From contig CM043949.1 of the NCBI GenBank assembly GCA_014529385.2, positions 111,707,977 to 111,771,976 of the forward strand: DNA of 64,000 bases, given 5' to 3'. This DNA comes from Adiantum capillus-veneris (Eukaryota > Streptophyta > Polypodiopsida > Polypodiales > Pteridaceae). A model generated the notes under the pieces. It was not told where the DNA came from. It worked only from the letters and a program-made list of their open reading frames with translations, and did not search any database. The position numbers and the translations under genes were made by a program. This document shows, piece by piece, positions 48,241 through 59,725 of the stretch (its first letter is position 1; every line of letters begins with the position of its first letter).

Positions 48241-49307
48241 AGCTACGCTTCACAGTGGTTTACTTTCCTGGGAAAAATTCGGCAGAGTTTCCCCTGTAAA
48301 CTGACCTCTGAACCAATATCAACCTGTCAAATGAACCAAGAAAGCTTCAAATTCTGCATAAATTTCGGCAGAGTCTCCTTTGTAAAATGGCTCTGGTGTA
48401 CTCAAAAAACAGCTCAAAAAACACTGTCTCTCTGACACTGTAAGTTGCGGGTAAACCTGTCCTGCACCTGTACTGTCTCTCACAGTCCTGTCACTGTCCT
48501 ATAAGCATAGACTGCAACAATGCCTCAACGGCAGTAAAGCAAAGATGCAATCCCAACTATCTAACTCAAAGTCAATACATCCTAGCTGCCTATCTAAGGG
48601 TGCTCGAGGGATCGCTCCAAGACCTGTATCACCGAAAGGATCTCAACATTCGAGAATCCCCCAGCTCAATAAAACCTCACTCGACCCTCAACAAAGGCTG
48701 CAGTAAATCTGACAGTACATAGACTTCCCACAAAGTCATACATCCACAAATTTCCCACTGTATGCTGTAACCGTTGCGGCGATTGTTTGCTGCGTGACTC
48801 ACAGCCAGCAAACCCTCAACAGACATACATCATCTCTGACAATACATCCCATGTGGAAGTACCTGCAATGTCACGATGAAATCTGGAATATCAAGCAGCA
48901 AACACAATCTACCTGATGAACTAGTGGATGTTGCCTACAGTCTGTGTGTAGATGCGCCCGTGTCGTATGTGACACGCCTCCAAGAATTGTGAGCCGTCCT
49001 TCGATGTGTAGACAACCACAATCAACACTCTGGGAGTGTCGATATCCTCAGCACCTACAGTCGTAGGCCGAAAAACCCCAAATTTGCAGAGTTGGATCTG
49101 CACCCGCCGAGACCACATAGTCGAAAATGGCCTGCGCAGACCTTTGTCGAAGCCGAACGGTGGCCGAGACGACCTCAGAATGAAATTCTGAGTACACCTA
49201 GCCCTTAGGGCTATCCCACAGGATTTGGGGCCGTGTCTTCGCCTGTCGAATTTCACTCCAATCTGAGCTGGTGACTCTAGCCTCCTGCAGTGCTGCCCCA
49301 AGCCTCG
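48241..49307 (-). other. Copia-A leader, with conserved block and hairpin
   Basis: A non-coding 5' leader of about 1.07 kb. Nearest gag, GGAGACTCTGCCGAAATTT recurs in related elements. Further out, 48625-48661 is nearly identical to 57188-57224 of Copia-B. Within it, 48638-48659 can fold on the minus strand as a hairpin: arms GGAT..CTC and GAG.ATCC, a one-base bulge and a 7-nt loop. Confidence 0.7.
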
Positions 49308-49325
49308 ATCTGAGCTCTGATACCA
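49308..49325 (-). other. Copia-A primer binding site (iMet type)
   Basis: TGGTATCAGAGCTCAGAT on the minus strand, two bases after the 5' LTR end. The first twelve bases complement plant initiator tRNA-Met. Confidence 0.92.
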
Positions 49326-49327
49326 GT

Positions 49328-49517
49328 TGAAGGAGTACGAGCAAGTGCGACGCGAGAGAGAGTGCGAGAAGAAGAGCACGATGATATGGTGAACTCGCTC
49401 TACTGTAATGTGTAGAGCATAGTGAGTTCTTATTAGGTTTTTACAAAAGAATATGTGTACATACCTGGCGGCCTGCCCACTTACCTGGGCGACCACATTG
49501 GGCTTTATACCCCAACA
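49328..49517 (-). repeat. Copia-A 5' LTR (190 bp)
   Basis: Direct repeat of 44576-44767, followed by the right copy of the GAGTG target duplication. Confidence 0.93.
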
Positions 49518-49605
49518 GAGTGTTGATGTAGGCTCTCACTTCTCACAAGCTTGGAGAAGGAGGTGGAGTTCCTCTACTTTCACCAAGTGAGAATCAATCC
49601 ACAAA

Positions 49606-49648
<43 letters not shown>

Positions 49649-50540
49649 GTGTGGCGTATATCCCCCCCAACACCCCCCCTACTTGCTTGGGGGCGAGTTG
49701 TAGCTTTTACACATGTTTCAAGCTCATTGAACCCCTCTCCCCCCTAGTCAATCACATGCAACATGCATTCAAGTACATGGGTAGTCTTTGGACAAGTGTC
49801 CTCCTTACCCCTTAAAGAGAGAGAGCTTGAAAATATCTAGATATTTGTTGGATGGAACTAGAATCTCATTGGACCCCTCTTTAGCCCAACCAATAGCATT
49901 CAAGCACACCATGTGGTTAAGCATAGGGAGAGTCTGATATGTGTCCCATGTGCCCTTTGAGAAAAGGGGTGCCCTTTGGGTGAGTGGAAAGTTAAGTCAA
50001 AGATTCCCCTAAGTTTGGGACTTTCATGCATAGGAAGATTTTCAAGCACCTTCCTCATTAAGTATGACAAGCACCTTCTACCTTAGTCATCAAGCACGAC
50101 AAGCACCTCAAGAGCTTAGGTTGGGTTCCCACCTCAAGCTCATCCCTAGCTTGCCTAAGGTCAAAGAACTTTTAACACTAACCATTGGAGGTCTTTAATG
50201 AAGCTAACCGTAAGGTCTTGTAAGCGCCATTAGATGCACATTGCTCTTTGATACTAGACTACCTTGTTTTGGACCCGTATTGAGATGTAACCATCTCTCC
50301 TCTTGGTCCCCTACTGAGATAAGTCTAGAATCACTTATTGCACATTTCTCTTTGGTAGACCATCTCGTTTTAGACCCGTCTTGAGATGCAACCCTCTCTC
50401 TTTTTGGTCCCGGTGCTGAGATAGGTCTAGAAGCACATGTCTCAATTCTAACTCTTGTTCCCATTTATTCTCCCACATTAAATGATCAATTTAATATGAA
50501 AAAATCATTTGGGTAAGCTAGATATTAGATTTTATTGACG

Positions 50541-51121
<581 letters not shown>

Positions 51122-51379
51122 AAAAGGGCTTGGAAAATAAGCATTGATATTACAATAAAAAATCAACGAAGGGACGATTGACGAAAGCCTCAATCGAGAA
51201 TCAAGAATCAACAATTGACATTGACATCTACGGAATTGAGAATTGATGGAATCAGGAATCAATGGAATTGAAAAAGTTTGACTAGATGAATCCAAGGCAG
51301 AAGTTATGCAAGCCCAAGGGAGGATCAGACCTCAACAGACAGCAAAGGCAAACGATGGGAGGCAACTCCAACAGCTCTC

Positions 51380-52200
51380 AGTTGTTTTTGAAGGTGTAGA
51401 AACTAGATTTCTTTAAGCTTTGCGGGTGCTCCCGCCTTCGGATTTTCTTGGAATTTATAAGTGAATCTTAAAATTCATAGTGGTATTGCAATAAACTCAG
51501 GGTTTTTATAGCGCTTAAAGGAAAATTAGAATTTTTGAGACAAATCTCAAAATTTTGTAAGGGGAGTTATGCTAAATTGAGTTGACACAGAGTGCTTTCT
51601 CCCAAAAACTTAGAAAACTCACGTAAGAGAAATTTTAGGGGCAACTTCATTATATTTGAAGACGTTTACACTTGATTTCTCTATACTTTGTAGGTTTCCT
51701 CACCTTGAAATTTAGAATTTAGACATAAATTTCAAAATCTTGAGGAGGTATTACCCTATTTTTTGAGCATTCGGCCATACTTCGCTTTTTCATAAAAGAA
51801 TTAGAGGCAAATTCACTATATTTGAAGGTTTTTGCACCAAACTTCTCTGCACTCTGTAGATTCTCTAAATTTTAATTTAGGTTCTGTGAACTTGGCAGTT
51901 TCTTTGATTTTGGAGGTATTCTCACCTTCAATTTAAAATTTAAGGTTGAGTGCTTGACCTCCGTGGCCCGGGTCATGGGTTTGAGTGTTGCCAGCCGACC
52001 CTATGCACTCATAAGAACATTTTCTTTGACTTGCACGGGATTTGTGCGATTGGAACAAAGAGTTTGTAAATCTTTTTGCATCCATGTCTCTTTTGGAGCA
52101 TGGGGATGTTCCCTTTGTGAAGTGAGTGTTGCTAAAAACAAATTTTTAAAAAAAAAATTGGGATAAATCTCAAAATTTATACATGGGATTATGCCAAACC
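51380..52200. repeat. Degenerate ~190-bp tandem repeat
   Basis: Units starting near 51391, 51656 and 51820 share GAAGG-TTT-CAC, then TTCTCT..ACT.TGTAG, and a later AAATTTA...AAATCT segment. They are strongly diverged. No coding potential. Confidence 0.45.
51944..52110 (+). mobile_element. SINE-like sequence within the degenerate repeat
   Basis: GGTTGAGTGCTTGACC, an A-box-like start, and CATGGGTTTGAGTGTTGCC, a B-box-like word, are spaced as in tRNA-derived SINEs. The internal part ends near TTTGTGCGATTGGAAC. No target duplication was identified. Confidence 0.4.
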
Positions 52201-52281
52201 TAGGTTTTTTCCTCCAATTGTTATGGGTGTCCTAACCTTCAAATTAAACCTTACGAGTATGTGGCCCATCCTATGGACGGA

Positions 52282-52283
<2 letters not shown>

Positions 52284-52336
<53 letters not shown>
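52284..52336. repeat. (GA)n microsatellite
   Basis: About 50 bp of GA. No LINE terminus follows it, unlike the GA tracts at 20788-23449. Confidence 0.95.
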
Positions 52337-52339
<3 letters not shown>

Positions 52340-52650
52340 CCTTTTTGTAAAGTGTGAGCTTTGTCCTAAATTGTGAGTCAAGGAGAGAAGAGTGGAATTA
52401 TCCCACATGCTGTGGAGCAAGACTGTAGAGCTACTTAAAGCTCATTTCATGAATGAATAAACACAACTCTATTTTGCACTACATGCTCGTCTATGGTGAG
52501 CTTGTGCTAAGCTAAGTCAATACTCAAGATTGTGTTTATGACTCCAAGCTAATTATATCTTGGAACCTAATTCACTTGAGTGATAATCTTGCTTACACAC
52601 ATACTCACACACTTGCACCTTGTTTCTCTTTCAGCCACCCTAGCTAGCAT

Positions 52651-52854
52651 TGAAGGTGCCAACGAAAGCATGTGCGAGTGCAAGTGTGAGAGCAGAGAGA
52701 GAAAGAGAGACTTGCTTTGGGTGGAGCACATAGCAACGTTATCCTCTTGCAGCTCCTTATTCTGTTGTATTAAAGAATAAGTGTATGCATGGTTAAGTTA
52801 GTAGATGAGTTAGTAGTAAGTGGGATGTCCGGCCAGTTGGCATGAATCCCAACA
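52651..52854 (-). repeat. Copia-B 3' LTR (204 bp)
   Basis: Plus strand TGAAGGTGCC...CCCAACA, parallel to the Copia-A LTR (TGAAGGAGTA...CCCCAACA). The same AACCCCTACTTGAAGGCC versus ACCTCCGACTTAAAGTCC context follows. Confidence 0.75.
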
Positions 52855-52926
52855 AACCCCTACTTGAAGGCCAACAACGCAGCCCAAGTGACTTAGTTTG
52901 TACTACCATGAAGCAATCCAGTGGCT

Positions 52927-53455
52927 TCAACCTATACCCATCAACTCACTGCAATGTGTAAGCCGCTCCAAAGCTAAGCCTTTTATCAAAGCATCTGCTG
53001 GGTTGTCGTCAGTGTGTACCTTGACCAAATCAATGAGATTTTTGGCCAAGAAATCTCTCACAAGATGATACCTGACTTCAATGTGTTTCGATTTGGAGTG
53101 AAACACAGGATTCCTTGCCAATGCAAGAGCATTCTGACTATCACAATGTATCACTGGAGTCTCATCAATGCCAAGATTTCTGACCAAGCGAGATAACCAT
53201 ACAGCCTCTTTACTTGCATCCTACAATGCAACATACAATCTTGAAGACATGACCTCCAAGATACTACTGCTCCAGCAAATATGAAGACATAGCCAGATGT
53301 TGATCTTCTATTGTTGAACCCACATAGTCTGCATCTGCATAACCCACGATGGATGCATCATTGTTCCTGAAGCGTAAACACCTGCAGATCGTACCTTTGA
53401 GGTACCTAAGAATGTGCTTCACTGTTTCCCAATGCTTGCTGCCAGGATTTGCCAT
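52927..53455 (-). pseudogene. Copia-B RNase H
   Basis: Frames 53455-53264 (HWETVKHILRYLKGT, DADYVGST) and 53187-52927 (CDSQNALALARNPVFHSK, HIEVRYHLVRDFL, ADALIKGL) form the Copia RNase H with a stop and frameshift between them. Confidence 0.85.
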
Positions 53456-53529
53456 ATGTCAGCTCACCACTCCCACTGCAAAAGCAATGTCTGGTCTTGT
53501 GGCCACCATAGCATACATGAGACTGCCCA

Positions 53530-54469
53530 CTACCAAAGATATGGTACCTTAGCCACTTCAGTTCGCTGAACATCAGATTTGGGTGCATCTTCCTTTTGCT
53601 GAGTTTCAAGAATGCCTGCATTGGGGTACTCAATGCTTCCTCCCCTGCATATTGAAACGCTGCAAAACTTTCTCAATGTATGTTTTTTGAGATAACTCAA
53701 GAATACGACGTTTGCGATCTCTTCTGATTCGCATGCCAAGAAAGTGTGTAGCATCCCCCAAATCTTTCATTGAAAAATTATTGCTAAGTGTTTTCTTCAA
53801 GTTGGCAATTTCCGCAATGGATTTCCCAACTATAAGCATGTCATCAACATAAAAAACTAGAATGATCATCGAGCCATCATCTAACTTTCTTGTGTACAAG
53901 CAGTGATCCTCTTCGCTCCTTTTATATCCTTGAGACCTCATACATGCATCAAATTTATGATACCACTGCCTTGAACCCTGCTTTAAGCCATAAAGTGCCT
54001 TTTTGAGCTTACATACTAGCTCCTCACGAGATGTATTCTCCTGAACAAACCCTTCAGGCTGCAGCATGTAAACATCCTCATCGAGATCCCCGTGGAGAAA
54101 TGCTATCTTCACACCCATTTGGACAAGTTTCATGTCCTCAATCGCTACGAGACCAAGTACGGTTCTAAGCGTTGTTATCTTGACCACAAGCGAGAAGATT
54201 TCATCAAAATCGACTCCCTTTTTCTGTTTGAACCCTTTGGCTACAAGTCTAGCCTTGTACTTTGGATTTGGATCACCTGAGGTAAATTTCTTCTTATAAA
54301 CCCATTTGCAAGGTAAAGCTTTTGCATCATTTGGCAGTTCTACCAAGTCCCAAGTGTCATTAGCCAGAATCGAGTTATACTCATATTGCATAGCCTGCTC
54401 CCGCTTCACCACATCATCCGCCAGCATGGCTTCTTGGTAGCAGCTTGGCTCACCGTAATCGGTCAACAT
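53530..54469 (-). pseudogene. pol: Copia-B reverse transcriptase
   Basis: A 279-codon open frame, 54469-53630: LPCKWVYKKKF, ARLVAKGFKQKKGVDFDE, the HGDLDEDVYM block, KKALYGLKQGSRQWY, the YVDDMLIVGK catalytic box near 53850 and FLGMRIRRDRKRRIL. It breaks near 53640. A shifted frame continues with the NAGILE/STP segment toward RNase H. Confidence 0.9.
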
Positions 54470-54729
54470 GATGTAATCAAGACCTGGCTTGAAACGCGCA
54501 GGTGGACGAAGACTCTAGTAGACCGTCTCACTCCTTGACCATTGCTATCCGCTCCCTCTCGAGCATTGCTAGTGGAGGTACATTACTAGCCCGCTGAGTT
54601 GATTTCACTGTCTCTTGAGGAAACATCCTCAAAAGTGACTCTCCTAATCTCTATTTCCTTGGTTGTTTATGCATCTTTGACTCATTGAAGATCACATCTA
54701 AACTACGGATGACTCGACAAGATTCCGGG

Positions 54730-55955
54730 TGCTAGAGACGATATCCCATCTCTCCATTTGCACCATATCCAATGAAAATACATTTGTGTGACTTTGGCTC
54801 TAACTTTTGGCGAAGTTGTTTAGGCACATGAGCATAAGCTTCACAACCAAAAACACGTAGATGGTCATAGTGGGGCTTACATTTAGACCATAATTCTTTT
54901 GGAATTTCATAATTCAATGGCGTACTAGGCGAACGATTTATAATGTGCACTGCGGTCAAGACATCTTCTACCCAAAAGCCTTGTGTGAGATTTTCCCTAG
55001 AAGGCATGGCTGTGACTCTTGCTTGAAAATCGTACGATTCATGCACTCAGCAACTCCATTCTGAGCTTGTGTGTATGGTGCAGTAAACTGCCTTTTAATC
55101 CCCCTTTTAGCACAAAAATTGTCAAACTCCTTGGAGACATACTCTCCACCGTTGTCACTCCGCAACCTCTTGAGTTTCTTGCCAGGCTGATTCTCAACAA
55201 GTGCCAAAAAAATTTGGAACGCAGGAAGAACTTGATCTTTGTGTTTGAAAGGATATGGCCACACCTTTAGAGTAGAGTCATCTATGAATGTCACAAAATA
55301 TATGGCCCCCCCTAGAGATGTGGTTGACATAGGACCACAAACATCACTATGTACTAAATCTAGAGCTTCATCTCGCTTTTGACCCAATGGTAAGTGCACG
55401 GAACTAGTCTGTTTGCCATAGATACAATGCTCACAAACAGGAAAGTCAACATAAGACAAGATAGGTAAGTAGCCAAAACGAGTCAGAGTTCTCATTCGTT
55501 TTTGGCTAATATGACCTAGCCGGCAATGCCACAACTCAGTAGACGACAGCTCAGCTATAGATATGTAATCATGACCAACATTTGACACATGCATGGAATA
55601 CAAGGTACCATCCTTCTGACCTCTGAGTACAACAAGATTACCTTTGCGTACTATCCACGAACCATTGCCAAATGTGGTGTTGTAGCCCAAATCATCAAGC
55701 TGACCAACAGAAATCAAGCTTTTCGTAAACTTGGACACATGTCTGACATTACATAAATTAAAGTGCGTGCCATTCCTTAGATGCAATTTGACGTTTTCGA
55801 CACCCTCAATGTCTAATTCATAAGCATCACCAAGTCTCACTTTGCCACAAGAGTGAGAATAAGTAGAGAACCACTCTCTATGTGGTGTCACATGGAAACT
55901 CGCACCAAAATCTACTATCCAATTCTATGCATACTGCACATCTTCTGTAACAAGA
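54730..55955 (-). pseudogene. Copia-B protease end and integrase
   Basis: A frame from about 55950 reads NWIVDFGASFHVT, the Copia protease active site with DFGA for DSGA. The pre-integrase ELWHCRLGHISQKRM, the CEHCIYGKQ zinc segment and the integrase core follow (LVHSDVCGPM, LRSDNGGEYVS, QNGVAECMNRT). The frame breaks at 54968 and continues as LRVFGCEAYAHVPKQ and FIGYGANGEMGYRL to 54732. Confidence 0.9.
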
Positions 55956-56155
55956 GCCTCGACAGGTAGATCTGCTATGAATAACAATACGTCAGAGGTA
56001 AGTGGCATAACAACCGCTGAAAGAGTCTCTACAATAGGAGCATATGAGGACTCTAGCACATTGATCTCCTCTAACTTTGCTTTGCCCTTGTTTGAATCAT
56101 CAGACTTAGAAGTTTCACTAGATTGTTTATCCTTCTTGCTTTGCTACCATTTCCT

Positions 56156-56902
56156 TCAATCCTTCTTCACATGCTCTTTTTTATGGTAGTGATAGCACTC
56201 CAAATCACGCATAGAACCCTGACAATTACTACGTGAGCCTCCACATTCCTTCATTTTGGCACGACTTTGAGTGTGACCCCTCTGTCTATCACTAGCAACA
56301 TACGCATCACCATCCTTCTTGCCTTCGAGAGATTTCGTGCGAATCTCTTTGGTAAACAGACTCCCAAGGACGTCATTGTACACTAGACCTGTACCAGGTG
56401 CTAAGTTGATAATCGCAGTACAGAACGTATCCGAAGACGAGGGTAAATTGCATAGCAAGAATATACATTTGATTTACTCATCGAAGACCAAACCCTGAGT
56501 GGTCAACTGAGTGAAAATGATATTGAACTCATTAATGTGAGTAGAAATAGTGCCCTCTTCCTTCATACAAAGGTCAAACAGCTTCTTCATCAAGAAAACC
56601 TTATTAGTGGCACTTTTGTTCTTATAACTGGAACACAACTTATCCCATACATCTCTAGCAGTCCTTTCTCCAACTATAGTAAAGTACATAGATTCGGCCA
56701 AATGCAAACGGAGGGTAGATTTGGCCTTAGCATCAAGTTTCTCCCACTCAACATCTGTATACTCGCTCTCTGGGCGCTCCATGATAGGATCCAATTGGCC
56801 TTTTTGTATAAGAACATCTTGAATCTGCTCTTTCCAGATAGCAAAATTCGTCCCATCAAATTTCTGAATAATGTAAATATCCTTTTCACCACTAGATGAC
56901 AT
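56156..56902 (-). pseudogene. gag: Copia-B gag
   Basis: Met 56902 opens MSSSGEKDIYIIQKFDGTNFAIW; frames 56902-56474 and 56458-56156 cover the capsid core (RTARDVWDKLCSSYKNKSAT). The zinc knuckle reads CYHYHKKEHVKKD then a stop: the second Cys is Tyr and the last is lost. Confidence 0.88.
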
Positions 56903-57850
56903 GGCTGCAAGCTAAAGATAATATGGCAATAAACACTGGTAATTCGGGAAAAATTTCGGCAAAGTTTCCCCAGAAAAACTGACAGAATCTCAATCAAAAA
57001 CTATCACAAGAGATCAGTAACGCATAAAAAGTAATACTCTCAGAGCATAAGACCGGCGCATCAACCACTAATTGTGCTTAAAAAGTCAAAAAATTGACCC
57101 AAGACTGGCAACACGACGTCAAATGCACCTAGCCCTCTCTATACATGTCCTATGGCGAGGCCATAAAAAAGGGGTACTCCCGCAACTTGTATCACCGAAA
57201 GGATCTCAACATTCGAGAATCCCCAAGCTCAAGAAAACCTCACGCTATTGACCCTCACAAAAGGTTATACAGACAAGAAACCAGCCCAGTCTTAGAAAGG
57301 GCCTCCGAACTGAGTCTCAGAAACGGTCGGGACTGCCAGAAACAAGCCAAATCGGCTCCAGAAAAGGTACATATGGCATTTTCTGCAACTCAACGTACAT
57401 ATGGCAGTTTCCGCAACTCAACGTACAATCCACTATCAACAATATTGCAAGGTGCAGTATACGCGCTCAAACAGGCACCAAACAAAATATGCAAGAAGTA
57501 AACAAATCCCTGCGGGGAGTAAAACCGCTCTCAAAAGAGCTCAATCACTATCAAAAGTGCCAAAACAATGCATATCCACATCAAATACTCCCACTGAAAT
57601 CTGTGCTGATGCAAAACACTGCAACCTGTAAGAAACTTGGATGTCCTATATGTATGCAAGAACCTGTGAGGAGATGGATGCCTGGAAACCCCAAGACAAT
57701 GTCGATGCCGAAAAAGTGCTCATAATCAGCCCATAAGTACCGTCTCAATAGCACATAATAGCCATAAAATGGCTATATACAATCCCAAAATAGTCTATGA
57801 ACAACGTGCACATGTGTCATGTACCTGTAGTTGTAGTTGTAGCAACAGTG
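56903..57850 (-). other. Copia-B leader with conserved hairpin
   Basis: A non-coding leader. GCCGAAATTTTTCCCGAATT near 56950 parallels the Copia-A leader. 57188-57240 repeats the Copia-A block, and 57201-57222 repeats its 22-nt hairpin without a mismatch. Open frames here are short and unconserved. Confidence 0.65.
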
Positions 57851-58241
57851 GAGTTGAAAAATACAACTCATGAAGCGTAGCTCAGATGAAGCTTTCGATT
57901 GCAAGGTATAGACCCAAAGTAGTCACCCACAAGACAATATAACCATTAACTCCATCATGCATAGTATTGTTTGCAGAATAAAGATACAAAAAACTGACAA
58001 AATTAATTGGATCAAAGTAAATTGACAAAAGTAAATCAATGACAATTATACACACCATAGGCAAAATCACTTGATTGTTAAGCTTTGCAAATGTAATAGT
58101 TACAACACAATTGTCATTATTGAGAAAATACATGGTTTTTCAATAGTTACAAAAAGACGTACACATGTCATCTCAATATACAATCTATGACAAAAGGAAA
58201 CTAATGATATTTGGCTACGGCTACGGCTAGACTGACATCAT
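57851..58241. other. AT-rich sequence, nothing recognised
   Basis: No coding or structural feature could be supported. It may be the downstream region of the minus-strand exon pair that follows. Confidence 0.35.
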
Positions 58242-58510
58242 CTAATTAGACGTCTCATCGCGTCCAAGCGGCGTATTCATCGGATTCTGCAGAAAAAAAC
58301 AATAAGACGTACTTTCTATAAGTATAAACATATAATTACAAAACAATTTATTTTCTTAGCTTGTCATTAAAATACAACAAATGTAAAAGAGTAAAGTGAA
58401 ATACTAACCATGCCACCGCGAGAACTCAGAATGTCCATCAGAGAATTTAAGCCCTTTCTGCCTGCGTACTCACGCTCGTATGGTGTGGGGTCACGTCCTG
58501 TCATCGACCA
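58242..58510 (-). pseudogene. Two-exon 3' end of an unrecognised gene, cut by the CACTA element
   Basis: Minus strand: an open stretch to 58409 reads MTGRDPTPYEREYAGRKGLN then SLMDILSSRGGM, with donor ATG|GTTAGT. The intron (58408-58287, 122 bp) ends TCTGCAG, and the second exon reads NPMNTPLGRDETSN to TAG at 58244-58242. The phase is kept across the intron and the splice sites are good. The upstream part is missing because the CACTA terminus begins at 58511. I do not recognise the protein; a second ORF of another CACTA-type element is possible. Confidence 0.5.
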
Positions 58511-58625
58511 CACTACAAGAGGCTATTCATATTAGCGACGCTAAAAAAAAAAATTCCCGGCGTCGCTATAAGCGTCGCAAATTTCTTTGTAAATTTGCGA
58601 CGCTCATAGCGACGCCAGCTGGGCT
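58511..58625 (+). repeat. CACTA terminus and subterminal repeats
   Basis: After the terminal CACTACAAGA, GCGACGC or its complement occurs at least five times, including an inverted arrangement around TTGCGACGCTCATAGCGACGCC. Such motifs are the known binding sites of the element's TnpA-like protein. Confidence 0.75.
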
Positions 58626-58705
58626 AAAAAAATAACCGAGTGCGCCCAAAGACTCAGATCTCAGATCTGAGTTTTTCGGCGCCCTCAAGCAAGGAGCAGG
58701 TAACG

Positions 58706-58712
58706 CTCTCCC

Positions 58713-58751
<39 letters not shown>

Positions 58752-58842
58752 CTTCTCCACACACACACACACACACGAGGAGAGGAAGGAGAGCCAGGTA
58801 TGCTCCTTCCCTCTCCTCATTCTCATGTTCCCTTCCCCTCTT

Positions 58843-58879
<37 letters not shown>

Positions 58880-58900
58880 TACACACACACACATAGTGTT

Positions 58901-58942
<42 letters not shown>

Positions 58943-59175
58943 AACAAAAACAAAAACGCACACACACATACATAAACAAAGAATGCACACACACATTGAG
59001 AGAGAAAAAGAGAGAGAGAGCATGCATAAACAAAAAAACGCACGCATTGAGAGAGGAAAAGAGAGAGAGAACATGCATAAACAAAAAACGCACACATTGA
59101 GAGAGGAAAAGAGAGAGAAAACATGCATACGATCCAAAAAAACACACACACATTGAGAGAGAAAGAGAGAGAAAC
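58706..59175. repeat. (CT)n, (CA)n, (GA)n block with ~55-bp repeats
   Basis: CT, CA and GA tracts are followed by four repeats of about 55 bp (CGCACACATTGAGAGAG, AAAAGAGAGAGA, CATGCATA, AACAAAAAA) at about 58980-59170. The long frames here (VCVCVC, SLSLSL) are artefacts. Confidence 0.9.
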
Positions 59176-59439
59176 TAATTTAACGTCGTAGGAAACTAAT
59201 TAAAATTAAAAGACCTAAAGATCTAGCCGACGAGGAGTTGAACTCAAGACCTATTATTCAAGAGGGAAATGGCATAATCAATCTATCATACTTGGCATGG
59301 GTGATAGAAAGATTATACCATTTATCTCTTTTTATTGGCACACACATCCATACACGCACACACACACAAGAAGAAGAGAGTTATAACGTCGTAGGAAACT
59401 ATCTTAAAAGACGTTAAAGATTAGGTTATATGTAGACTT

Positions 59440-59535
59440 ACATTAAAGTAGATTTAGGTTTATTTTTAACTAGATTTACGTTTATTTACGCTAGATTTAG
59501 ATTTACGTTATATTAGATTAGATTTAGGTCTCCAT
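59440..59535. repeat. TTAGATTTACG-type short repeats flanking the captured fragment
   Basis: Variants of TAGATTTACGTTTATTTACG recur at 59455-59530 and again at 59750-59815, on both sides of the metal-binding-domain fragment. Confidence 0.6.
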
Positions 59536-59536
59536 A

Positions 59537-59725
59537 GACTGCGATGCCTGCATGAAGCGGGTGAAGAAAGCCCTCAATGGAATATAGGGTATTGCTGCCT
59601 TCACTCATGGTGGGCTCCGTCGATCCAAAAGTACTGGTGAAATGTCTTCAGAAGATAGGGAAGAAGGTGGATCTTCAGGGCGGCAAGAGTCACTACATCC
59701 CCAACACAATGACCATCTAGACAAC
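59537..59725 (+). pseudogene. Heavy-metal-associated (HMA) domain fragment, probably captured
   Basis: One frame reads DCDACMKRVKKALNGI and then a stop. This fits the metal-binding CxxC loop and following helix of plant HMA/HIPP proteins. Another frame gives VDPKVLVKCLQKIGKKVDL, the family's second half (VDP..VL.K..K.GKK). The frameshift and stop make it a decayed fragment. It lies between the CACTA terminus and the transposase, where captured host fragments are often found. The identification rests on these two short motifs. Confidence 0.55.

Larger units (their letters stand above)
44576..49517 (-). mobile_element. Copia-A: Ty1/Copia element with ~190-bp LTRs, defective
   Basis: 4,942 bp bounded by short LTRs (44576-44767 and 49328-49517; about six substitutions and a 2-bp indel between them) and by a perfect 5-bp duplication GAGTG. 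An iMet primer site lies next to the right LTR. Minus-strand order is gag, integrase, RT, RNase H, as in Ty1/Copia. The protease and most of the pre-integrase region are deleted, and RT has several stops. The gag and RT relate it to Copia-B and to the Tork-like group. Confidence 0.95.
43972..50540 (-). repeat. Gypsy-C 5' LTR, split by Copia-A
   Basis: 44571-44575 GAGTG and 49518-49522 GAGTG bound the Copia-A insertion. The two halves together (1,622 bp) align end to end with the uninterrupted LTR at 27168-28781. A (TG)n at 49606-49646 is longer than in the other copy. Confidence 0.9.
52651..57850 (-). mobile_element. Copia-B: Ty1/Copia element, one LTR, defective
   Basis: The 3' LTR is at 52651-52854. 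To its right on the minus strand lie RNase H, RT, integrase, protease, gag and a leader that matches part of the Copia-A leader. No 5' LTR or iMet primer site is visible to the right of the leader, so the 5' end is lost or too diverged; 57850 is an estimate. It is related to Copia-A through the leader, gag and an EPSCY.EA block before RT, but it keeps the protease region that Copia-A has lost. Confidence 0.85.

Noticed and set aside
49606-49815. ORF starting VCVCVC in the Gypsy-C 5' LTR
   Set aside because: A (TG)n translation inside an LTR; the other LTR has the same with a different repeat length.
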